From: Acidobacteriota bacterium
Lineage (GTDB): Bacteria > Acidobacteriota > Vicinamibacteria > Vicinamibacterales > CAVVIG01
Assembly (NCBI GenBank): GCA_003222455.1
Contig: QHWF01000318.1
Location: forward strand, 1-8,239
Direction of reading: 5' to 3'
Length of the DNA: 8,239 nt
Position 1 is the first letter of the stretch. Each line of letters begins with the position of its first letter. The notes under the pieces were generated by a model. It saw nothing but the letters and a program-made list of their open reading frames with translations, did no database searches and was not told where the DNA came from. Both the position numbers and the translations under genes were made by a program. Below are positions 1-5,806 of this stretch, piece by piece.

Positions 1-464
1 CCCCCACAGCTCCTCCGGAGCAGAAACAGGTCATTAGCCCCAAGAGTGATCGTCACGAGCCGCGTTTCCCGACGAGCCATGAGGAAGGCGGTCGCGTATT
101 GCAGCTGCGTCGAGGTGTACCCGACATGGAGAGGTGCGCGACTTCGGTAGGCACGGCAGCCGTTATCTTCTGCGCTTGTCGAGAGAAAGCTACCGCTCGT
201 TTCTCCGGGACAGCTCGCGTCGGCAGGATTGAGTCGAAGCGCATGCCCGACATAGGCGGGGTACCCGACGAAATTGTCTGCGTTGAGATACTCGAACCCC
301 GCCTGGGTGATGTAGCCGAACGGTCCGCTGTCCCCCAACGCGAGGTAACGACTCTGTCCTTCATCATCGCCGTGCTGCGCTGCGGATACGGCCACCGTGG
401 CCGTTCCCACCTCGAACATCGCGAGGACCGTGCCCAGGCCAAACGCAAGACGCCATAACCTCAT
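1..464 (-). CDS. Exported SGNH/GDSL-type esterase or lipase, partial (3' end beyond the window)
   Basis: An open frame starts at ATG 464-462 and runs without a stop for 154 codons off the left edge, so only the N-terminal part is visible. A GGGGG ribosome binding site lies 7 nt upstream of the ATG. Residues 1-28 look like a signal peptide (MRLWRL, a hydrophobic stretch, then AVSA before AQ), so the enzyme should be periplasmic or secreted. Three SGNH-hydrolase blocks follow in the right order: YLALGDS at 40-46 with the nucleophile Ser46, CPGETSG at 85-91 supplying the block II glycine, and TLGANDL at 140-146 with the oxyanion Asn144. The catalytic His and its Asp should lie in the missing C-terminus. 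CPGETS is typical of secreted bacterial lipase/esterase relatives, which hydrolyse ester bonds in lipids or polysaccharide side chains; the substrate cannot be read. Cys85, Cys103 and Cys153 could form disulfides. It is divergent from the di-heme cytochrome gene. Confidence 0.85.
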   Translation of the reverse strand, partial: MRLWRLAFGLGTVLAMFEVGTATVAVSAAQHGDDEGQSRYLALGDSGPFGYITQAGFEYLNADNFVGYPAYVGHALRLNPADASCPGETSGSFLSTSAEDNGCRAYRSRAPLHVGYTSTQLQYATAFLMARRETRLVTITLGANDLFLLRRSCG

Positions 465-471
465 GTCTCAT

Positions 472-476
472 CCCCC
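472..476 (-). promoter_or_regulatory. Ribosome binding site of the SGNH hydrolase gene
   Basis: Read on the minus strand, GGGGG sits 7 nt before ATG 464-462. A second ATG at 471-469 is out of frame with the hydrolase and too close to this motif, so the 464 start is preferred. Confidence 0.55.
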
Positions 477-480
477 AGGA

Positions 481-503
481 GTCGATAGTCAGGACTCTTC
501 GAC
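481..503. repeat. 23-nt interrupted palindrome, possible operator
   Basis: The arms are GTCGA, one unpaired T, AGTC on the left and GACT, two unpaired bases, TCGAC on the right, around a central AG. Nine bases of each half are complementary. The site begins 17 nt upstream of the SGNH hydrolase ATG, in its leader or promoter region, where a repressor dimer could act. The 2-nt centre makes it look more like a DNA-binding dyad than an RNA hairpin. No regulator gene is visible nearby, so the role is inferred from position only. Confidence 0.35.
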
Positions 504-794
504 AGCCGTCCATGAACAATCGACCGAAAAAAGCTACGAAGAGCCGGTGACCGTTGAGCCCAGCCATTGTCGGGAGTCGCAGCTGCGAGATCAAGAGCTA
601 TTTGGGACGACGGGTTGAAAAACATCACGGACACGTTCCACGACTTCGAGCACGCCGACCTGTTCAAAATACCAGCCATGGTCGTGCTAGTCCTCTCATT
701 CCGATTCGACTACCAGCACGTGAGTTTCCCAACAACGAAAACGGCTTACGTCATTGGAATCTCAAGCATTCGCGAGCGCCGCAATATCTATGAA

Positions 795-815
795 CGTTTC
801 GATCGATCCGTTTCG
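795..815 (+). repeat. Heptamer direct repeat CGTTTCG x2
   Basis: CGTTTCG occurs at 795-801 and 809-815, with 14 nt between starts and the self-complementary GATCGATC core in between. It lies 72-92 nt upstream of the di-heme cytochrome start. It could be a regulator binding site, but a 7-bp repeat is short enough to occur by chance. Confidence 0.2.
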
Positions 816-827
816 GCAGGCCGCTTG

Positions 828-846
828 CGATACGCGGCGCGTGTCG
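828..846 (+). other. Short hairpin in the probable 5' leader of the di-heme cytochrome gene
   Basis: CGATACGC (828-835) pairs with GCGTGTCG (839-846) over eight base pairs, including one U-G wobble, around a GGC loop. It ends 40 nt before ATG 887. No T-tract follows, so it is not an intrinsic terminator. It may influence mRNA stability or be coincidental in GC-rich DNA. Confidence 0.25.
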
Positions 847-873
847 ATTGCTGACGAGACAACGCAGCGGCAC

Positions 874-880
874 GAGGAGG
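874..880 (+). promoter_or_regulatory. Strong ribosome binding site that fixes the start of the di-heme cytochrome gene
   Basis: GAGGAGG is followed by a 6-nt spacer and ATG 887-889. This near-ideal Shine-Dalgarno site decides for ATG 887 over the in-frame TTG at 848, which has no such motif and would put a charged stretch in front of the signal peptide. Confidence 0.85.
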
Positions 881-886
881 ACCCAG

Positions 887-2308
887 ATGTTGCGACCAAC
901 ACAGTGGCTGGTGGTTACGGGGGGGATCTTGTGGATCGCGACGGCGACCCTCGCGGTCAGCGGTGCGAGGCAGGAGAATCACAAGAAGCCGAAAATGATC
1001 GATCAGGATCCCGTAAAGAATGCGACGGCGAAAGTCGAGCGAGGGCGCCACACGTTTCGATTTGACACATTCGGCGATCAAGCCTTCTGGGGTGACACGC
1101 TGAAGCTGCATCAAGCCATTGAGGGAGCCGCTCTCGGTGGCGTGGGACCCGGCGTGAGCCCACGCACGGCGCTCGCGGTAGGGCTGAAAGTGGATATCGA
1201 CGCCCTACCCGACGAGATTCGAGGGCGGCTTGCAAGGGGGGCCATCAGTCTCGATAATCCGGCCGTCACGCTCGCGCTGCTGAAATTGAATGCGGTCTTG
1301 GGCGTGACTGGCGTCTTCAATTCCTCCGGATCCTTGCAGTCAGTGGGCATCCAGTGCGCGTTGTGCCATTCGACCGTCGACAACTCCAATCCGTCGCTGT
1401 GCGTCGGGGCGATCGTGCCAAACCCCGGCACTGGCTGCATCGGTCATCGACTCGATGCGTGGTCGAATCGCGACCTCAACGTCGGCGCGATCGTGGCGTT
1501 GGCGCCAGATCTCACTGCTTTCAGCACGGTGTTGGGCGTGGATCAAACGACGGTCAGGAAGGTGCTGCAGAGCTGGGGACCGGGAAAATTCGACGCCGAA
1601 CTGATTTTGGATGGGAAAGCCTCGAATCCCCAACAGGTGTCGGACGGCGTCGTCACGCGCACGAATGTGCCCGGCGCCACGTTGATTCCTCCGGCATTTG
1701 GATTGGGGGGCGTGAACCTGCACACCTGGACCGGGTGGGGTTCTGTGCCGCATTGGAACGCCTTCGTCGCAAATCTCGAAATGCACGGCGTCGGGAGATT
1801 TTTTGATCCGCGTCTGGAGAATGCGGCGCAGTTTCCGATCGCCGCAGCCCACGGGTTTGGCGATTTGCCGCACATAATTCCGGACGATGACCTGATCACG
1901 TCCAAACTGTCGGACCTGCAGTTTTATCAGCTCGCCATTCCATCACCGCAGCCGCCGGCGGGCAGCTTTGATCAAGCGGCCGCCATGCGAGGCGACGAGC
2001 TGTTTAGCGGAAAGGCCAAGTGCAACAGTTGCCACGTCGAACCATCGTGGACCGATCCGGGATGGAACCTGCATACGCCGGCCGAGATCTGTATCGACGC
2101 GTTCCAGGCCAACCGAGCACCCGACCTGCGGTACCGGACGTCGCCGATTGGAGCGATCTTTACGCACACGAAAGGCGGCTTCTATCATGACGGCCGTTTT
2201 GCCACGTTAACCGCCGTGGTCGACCATTACAACACCTGTATGAACTTGAATCTCGCACCAGGCGAGAAGGGCGATCTGATCCAATACCTCCTGAGCCTGA
2301 CGTTCTGA
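887..2308 (+). CDS. Exported di-heme c-type cytochrome, MauG/cytochrome c peroxidase-like
   Basis: 473 residues from ATG 887. Residues 1-27 form a signal peptide (MLRPTQW, hydrophobic core, AVSGA), placing it in the periplasm, as heme attachment requires. Two CxxCH motifs bind covalent c-hemes: CALCH at 157-161 and CNSCH at 379-383. The C-terminal domain has the pattern of the cytochrome c peroxidase/MauG class: GDELFSG just before the second heme, APDLRYRTSP, then FYHDGRFATL at 432-441 and VVDHYN. Such proteins reduce peroxides or oxidise partner proteins using a donor heme and a peroxidatic heme; the substrate here is unknown. Between the hemes is a distinctive block, HTWTGWGSVPHWNAF from residue 279 and LEMHG around 297-301. 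The heme motifs are 222 residues apart, longer than I recall for peroxidases (about 150). Cys172, Cys184, Cys402 and Cys451 could form disulfides. It is transcribed alone, so its partner is not evident. Confidence 0.85.
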   Translation: MLRPTQWLVVTGGILWIATATLAVSGARQENHKKPKMIDQDPVKNATAKVERGRHTFRFDTFGDQAFWGDTLKLHQAIEGAALGGVGPGVSPRTALAVGLKVDIDALPDEIRGRLARGAISLDNPAVTLALLKLNAVLGVTGVFNSSGSLQSVGIQCALCHSTVDNSNPSLCVGAIVPNPGTGCIGHRLDAWSNRDLNVGAIVALAPDLTAFSTVLGVDQTTVRKVLQSWGPGKFDAELILDGKASNPQQVSDGVVTRTNVPGATLIPPAFGLGGVNLHTWTGWGSVPHWNAFVANLEMHGVGRFFDPRLENAAQFPIAAAHGFGDLPHIIPDDDLITSKLSDLQFYQLAIPSPQPPAGSFDQAAAMRGDELFSGKAKCNSCHVEPSWTDPGWNLHTPAEICIDAFQANRAPDLRYRTSPIGAIFTHTKGGFYHDGRFATLTAVVDHYNTCMNLNLAPGEKGDLIQYLLSLTF

Positions 2309-2310
2309 CG

Positions 2311-2334
2311 ACAGGCCCCCTAACCGCCGCCTGT
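2311..2334 (+). repeat. Small inverted repeat just after the di-heme cytochrome stop
   Basis: ACAGGC (2311-2316) and GCCTGT (2329-2334) are perfect inverted 6-mers with a 12-nt loop, starting 3 nt after the stop codon. An alternative stem, GCCGC (2326-2330) with GCGGC (2339-2343), overlaps it. Neither is followed by a run of T, so termination here is only a weak possibility. Confidence 0.25.
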
Positions 2335-2363
2335 GTCCGCGGCAACAGAAAAGGAGCATCGAC

Positions 2364-2672
2364 ATGACTCGTGTGCTACATCTATCACGACCTTCGTTGA
2401 CGTGTGCCCGACGCTCGGCGTTAGGCCGGGCGATCGAGGTCGGCTCCAATTTCTTCCTCTTTTTCACTTCACAGCTGAGTTCGAGGGACATCGCCTCTCA
2501 CGCTGACCACAGCTCAAACGTAGCCGCCGCTTTTGCATCCGGAAACGGCTCGCAACCGCTCGCGTCGAGTGGCGGCGTGGCCGCTGCCGATCAACGACTG
2601 GCTGAGGACCACATGAGCGCGACGCCCCGAACGAGCGTGAAGAAGCCGATGAAGATCGCCGCGAACCCGTAG
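2364..2672 (+). CDS. Hypothetical small protein, doubtful
   Basis: 102 codons from ATG 2364, preceded by a good AAGGAG ribosome binding site at 2351-2356 with 7-nt spacing and lying 55 nt after the di-heme cytochrome stop, so it could be the second gene of that transcript. The product is not recognised. It begins MTRVLHLSRPSL, has one short hydrophobic patch (SNFFLFFTS, about residues 28-36) and is otherwise rich in Ser, Ala and Arg, with no motif or clear signal peptide. The first third uses codons such as CTA, TTA and TCA that are rare in the neighbouring genes, which argues against it or suggests a remnant. Its last 82 bases are antisense to the hydrophobic frame at 2591-2704. The start signals support it; the composition does not. 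Confidence 0.3.
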   Translation: MTRVLHLSRPSLTCARRSALGRAIEVGSNFFLFFTSQLSSRDIASHADHSSNVAAAFASGNGSQPLASSGGVAAADQRLAEDHMSATPRTSVKKPMKIAANP

Positions 2673-2704
2673 TGATTCGCGAGAAACCCATGGCGGTGTT
2701 CTGA
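2591..2704 (-). pseudogene. Orphan hydrophobic reading frame directly after the RND permease stop
   Basis: After the TAA of the permease (2707-2705) the same frame stays open for 37 more codons to a TGA at 2593-2591. The sequence is strongly protein-like: FLANHYGFAAIFIGFF followed by TLVRGVALMWSSASR, which reads as one membrane segment with a short basic tail. There is no ATG, GTG or TTG in this frame except a Met near its end. An ATG at 2691-2689 lies just upstream in a different frame: one more G in the GGG run (2689-2687) would give MGFLANHYG and a 33-residue small membrane protein. So it may be a small gene broken by a one-base deletion or a sequencing error, or a former C-terminal extension of the permease cut off by the TAA. 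The family is not recognised. Confidence 0.35.
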
Positions 2705-5700
2705 TTACGTATCCTCGGGAGGCGCCTCGAAGCGGCCGTAGCGAAGCGCCAGCGTGGGCAGCACGAGGAGATTCAAGGCTGTCGATGTCACGAGGCCGCC
2801 GAGAATCACGATCGCCATCGGCCCTTCAATCTCTTTGCCCGGCTCACCGCTTCCCAGCGCCAGCGGCAGCAACCCCAGCGCCGTCACAATCGCCGTCATC
2901 AAAACGGGTGTGAGGCGTTCTGACGCCCCGCGCACCGCGGCCTCAATCCCCCACGTCTGCCCTTCGTGGCGAATGAGATGTTCGAAGTGCGAAATCATCA
3001 TGATCGAGTTACGCGTGGTGATGCCGAACAGCGTGACGAAGCCCACTATGGACCCGACCGACAGATTCCCGCCGGTCGCCACCGCCGCGAGGACGCCACC
3101 GACGAGCGCGAACGGCAGGTTCGCGAGCACGAGCAGCATATTTCGCATGTTCCGAAAGGTGATCGACAAGAGCAGGACGATCCCGACCGCCGCCACGAGC
3201 GAATAGGCGAGAATCTCGCGCCGGGCCTGGTCGAACGCCTCGGAGGCGCCACCAACCACGGCATACACGCCCTGGGGGAACTGCATCTTCGTCCGAAGCG
3301 CCTGCTGGAGCTCCGCGACGAAGGACGCGAGGTCGCGGCCCTCGACATTAGCGAAGATCGCCTGCCGGCGCCGGCTGCCTTCGTGCGCGATGCTGTACCG
3401 TCCGCTCGTTTCATAGATGTCCGCGAGCGACCGCAACGGCACGCGGACGCCTTCCAGATTCTGCAGCGGGAGTTGCCCCACACGATCCGGGTGCTGTCGG
3501 ATGCCGGGCGCCAGCACGCCGACAACGTTGAAGACGCGATTCGCGTCGTACGCCTGGCCCACCGTGGCGCCCTGATAGGCGGCTTGAATCGCGTCGAGGA
3601 CATTCACGGGCTGGAAGCCGAATTGCCGTAGCGCTTCCGGCCGAAGCCGGATGACCATTTCCGGGGTCCCCGCTGGAGACTCCAGCTGTGCGTCGACCGC
3701 GCCCGGGACGCTCGCGACGAGGCGAAGGACGTCTTGCGCTTTCTGGTCGATGACGTCCAGATCGTCGCCAAACACTTGCACCACGACCTGAGCGCGAGCT
3801 CCGGAGACGACTTCCTCCATCCGTTCCGTGAGGAAGGTCTTCGTCGCAAACGAGGCGCCTGGAATCTTTTCCAAGGTCTCGCGGATGTCGGCTTCGGCTT
3901 GTTCGGCGGCGGACCCGCCCAGCGGCTTCAAATCGACCTGGATCTCGCTGTAGTGGACACCCGGCGTGTCGTCACCTTGCTCCGCTCGTCCGATCTGCTG
4001 AGCCACGAGGCGCACGTTCGGGTTCTTCAGCAACTCGGTCGACACGAGGGTGCCGAGGCGCATCGATTCGGGCAGGGCGGTGCCGGGCAGCGTCACCATG
4101 TGGACGATGAAATGCCCCTCCCGAAGCGGCGGCAGAAACTCGCCCCCAAGGAACGGCACGACGGCGATCGCGAGCAGGCACAGCGCACCTGCGCCGACCA
4201 TCAGCGTCCGCGGTCGATCGCTCAGTGCATGGAGCCAGCGGCCGTATCGCGCCTTCAGCGCGACGACGTTTGAGGGCTCCTTCGCCGTCTCGAGCGCCTT
4301 CGGTAACAAGAGATACGAAAGAGCCGGCGTCACGGTCAGCGCGACGAGGAGAGAGGCCAAGATCGCGAAGATGTAGGTCCATCCCAGGGGCGCAAACAGG
4401 CGGCCCTGTACGCCAGACATCGTGAGCACTGGAATGAACACCAACGCCACGATGAAGGTGGCGTAGACCACTGCACTCCGGACCTCGACGGAGGCGTGCA
4501 ACACGATATGGAAGATCTCGGCGGCGCTCGGGTTTCGCGGGGCTTCGCGCAATCGACGAAAGATGTTTTCCGCGTCGATAATCGCATCGTCGACCACCTC
4601 CCCGATCGCGATCGCGAGACCACCCAACGTGAGCGTGTTCAGGCTCTCGCCCATCCGGGTCAGCGCGATGATAGCCACGAGCAGCGACAACGGAATGGCG
4701 GTCAAGGAGATGAAGGCGACCCGGAGGTTGAATAAGAAGACGAGCAGCACAATCGTGACGAGCACGCCGCCGATCAGCAGCGCCGTGCTGATGCTGCGAA
4801 CCGACGTCAGGATGAAATTGGCCGGCCGGAACAGATCTCGGTGCAGCGTCACCTCGTTCGCCGCCATCACCGATGTCATTTCGTCGATCGCAGCGTCCAG
4901 CGCGCGGGTCACCTCCAGTGTGTTCGCGCCATACTGCGAACTGACCACAAGCATGACGCCAGGACGTCCCATAATCGTGGCGTCGCCAATCTTGGGTTCC
5001 GCTCCGTCGGCGACCACCGCGACGTCCTTCAACCGAACGGTTCGGTTGTTCGTGACGTGGAGCACGACCTCGCCTAATGTCGCGGCGGTCAACGACTGGC
5101 CCTGTGTCTGCAGCACGATTCGCTGTGTCGGTGTTTCGATGAAGCCTGCGCCGCGAACCCCCGTCGCCCCTCTCGCCGCCGTCATGACATCGTTGAACGA
5201 CAGTTTGAACGCGGCGAGACGTTCCGGGGTCACCTGTACCTGGAGCTCGCGAATGTCGCCGCCGAAGATCGAGACTCGCGCCACGCCAGGCACGCTGAGC
5301 AGACGCGGGCGCAGGGTCCAATCCGCGAAGGTCCGGACATCCATCAGCGATCGCTGCTCTGACGTGAGGCCGATGATGAGCACCATGCTCGTGGCGCCCG
5401 TCAGCGGGGCCATGGCCGGCGGCAGGACTCCTTGTGGCATCTGGCCGGCCGCTTCCGCGAGGCGCTCGCTGACCATCTGCCGGTCGCGATACACCTCCGT
5501 CCGCTGCAGAAACACCACCGTCACGACCGAGAGGCCCTGAATAGACTGCGACCGAATCGCTTCGACGTCTGGGGCGCCATTCAACGCGTTTTCGATCGGC
5601 CGTGTGACCAACCGCTCGACGTCCTCTGGCGATAGGCCGGGCGCTTCGGTCTGGACGACGACTTGCGGCGGCGCGAACTCCGGGTACACGTCGTAGCGGG

Positions 5701-5800
5701 CTGTCCAGGTCGCATAGGCGCCGTAGCCGACGACGAGGCACGCCAAGGCGACGACGATGCCACGAAAGCGAATGGAAGCTTCGACGAGTTTGGTCAGCAC
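2705..5800 (-). CDS. Heavy-metal efflux RND permease, CzcA/CusA family
   Basis: This 1031-residue protein is close to the usual CzcA/CusA length (about 1040-1060). It is the inner-membrane proton/metal antiporter of a tripartite pump. Twelve membrane segments are evident near 12-30, 337-357, 361-380, 391-410, 442-462, 473-496, 530-552, 866-884, 886-908, 914-936, 964-984 and 994-1018, with two large periplasmic loops (31-336 and 553-865). Family landmarks include YPEFAPPQVVVQTEAPGLS at 39-57, RSQSIQGLSVVTVVF at 83-97, and GITTRNSIMMISHFEHL at 926-942. The helix IV relay reads GEVVDDAIIDAEN at 400-412, with acidic residues 401, 404, 405, 409 and 411; it resembles but differs from the CzcA pattern DGAVVIVEN. 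Met568 and Met661 fall near positions that bind Cu/Ag in CusA, but the middle methionine of that triad appears replaced, so the metal is undecided. The GTG start follows the adaptor stop by 6 nt, with AAAGGA 9 nt upstream. Confidence 0.93.
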   Translation of the reverse strand: MLTKLVEASIRFRGIVVALACLVVGYGAYATWTARYDVYPEFAPPQVVVQTEAPGLSPEDVERLVTRPIENALNGAPDVEAIRSQSIQGLSVVTVVFLQRTEVYRDRQMVSERLAEAAGQMPQGVLPPAMAPLTGATSMVLIIGLTSEQRSLMDVRTFADWTLRPRLLSVPGVARVSIFGGDIRELQVQVTPERLAAFKLSFNDVMTAARGATGVRGAGFIETPTQRIVLQTQGQSLTAATLGEVVLHVTNNRTVRLKDVAVVADGAEPKIGDATIMGRPGVMLVVSSQYGANTLEVTRALDAAIDEMTSVMAANEVTLHRDLFRPANFILTSVRSISTALLIGGVLVTIVLLVFLFNLRVAFISLTAIPLSLLVAIIALTRMGESLNTLTLGGLAIAIGEVVDDAIIDAENIFRRLREAPRNPSAAEIFHIVLHASVEVRSAVVYATFIVALVFIPVLTMSGVQGRLFAPLGWTYIFAILASLLVALTVTPALSYLLLPKALETAKEPSNVVALKARYGRWLHALSDRPRTLMVGAGALCLLAIAVVPFLGGEFLPPLREGHFIVHMVTLPGTALPESMRLGTLVSTELLKNPNVRLVAQQIGRAEQGDDTPGVHYSEIQVDLKPLGGSAAEQAEADIRETLEKIPGASFATKTFLTERMEEVVSGARAQVVVQVFGDDLDVIDQKAQDVLRLVASVPGAVDAQLESPAGTPEMVIRLRPEALRQFGFQPVNVLDAIQAAYQGATVGQAYDANRVFNVVGVLAPGIRQHPDRVGQLPLQNLEGVRVPLRSLADIYETSGRYSIAHEGSRRRQAIFANVEGRDLASFVAELQQALRTKMQFPQGVYAVVGGASEAFDQARREILAYSLVAAVGIVLLLSITFRNMRNMLLVLANLPFALVGGVLAAVATGGNLSVGSIVGFVTLFGITTRNSIMMISHFEHLIRHEGQTWGIEAAVRGASERLTPVLMTAIVTALGLLPLALGSGEPGKEIEGPMAIVILGGLVTSTALNLLVLPTLALRYGRFEAPPEDT

Positions 5801-5806
5801 TCGCCG

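Larger units (their letters stand above)
465..886. other. Divergent intergenic region, no convincing gene
   Basis: These 422 bases separate the minus-strand esterase from the plus-strand di-heme cytochrome and should contain both promoters. GC drops to about 50 % between 661 and 780 by direct count, against about 65 % in a sampled coding line. Several short open frames exist, but none has a good start, ribosome binding site or protein-like composition. I found no clear -35/-10 pair with proper spacing on either strand; TTGGAA at 754-759 and TATCTA at 785-790 are 25 nt apart, too far for a sigma-70 promoter. Three small structures inside are listed separately. Confidence 0.6.
2309..2704. other. 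Gap between convergent genes, with two doubtful coding stretches
   Basis: The di-heme cytochrome gene and the RND permease gene converge on these 396 bases. No intrinsic terminator with a T-tract was found for either. The region holds a plus-strand ORF with a good ribosome binding site (2364-2672) and, opposite its end, a minus-strand hydrophobic reading frame (2591-2704). Both are listed separately with low confidence. They overlap antisense to each other, so at most one is likely to be coding in the shared part. Confidence 0.55.

Noticed and set aside
53..448. A 131-codon minus-strand open frame rich in Arg and Ser
   Set aside because: It is out of frame with the SGNH hydrolase, has the Arg/Ser-rich composition of a shadow frame in GC-rich DNA and has no motif.
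567..854. A 95-codon plus-strand frame in the divergent intergenic region
   Set aside because: It starts with TTG, has no ribosome binding site and no recognisable protein features; the region also looks like control DNA.
848..886. Extension of the di-heme cytochrome to the in-frame TTG at 848
   Set aside because: No ribosome binding site there, and it would add Arg-rich residues before a good signal peptide that has a perfect Shine-Dalgarno and ATG at 887.
1340..1873. A 177-codon minus-strand frame opposite the di-heme cytochrome
   Set aside because: Antisense shadow: Arg/His-rich, no domain, and fully inside a well-supported gene.
2309..2363. Intrinsic terminator after the di-heme cytochrome gene
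   Set aside because: Only weak stems (5-6 bp) and no T-tract, so it is listed only as an inverted repeat.
4563..5540. A 325-codon plus-strand frame antisense to the permease
   Set aside because: Ser/Thr/Arg-rich antisense shadow with no motif or ribosome binding site.
3972..5741. A 589-codon minus-strand frame inside the RND permease gene
   Set aside because: Long only because GC-rich DNA has few stops; it is extremely Arg-rich and without motifs, while the permease frame shows full family features.
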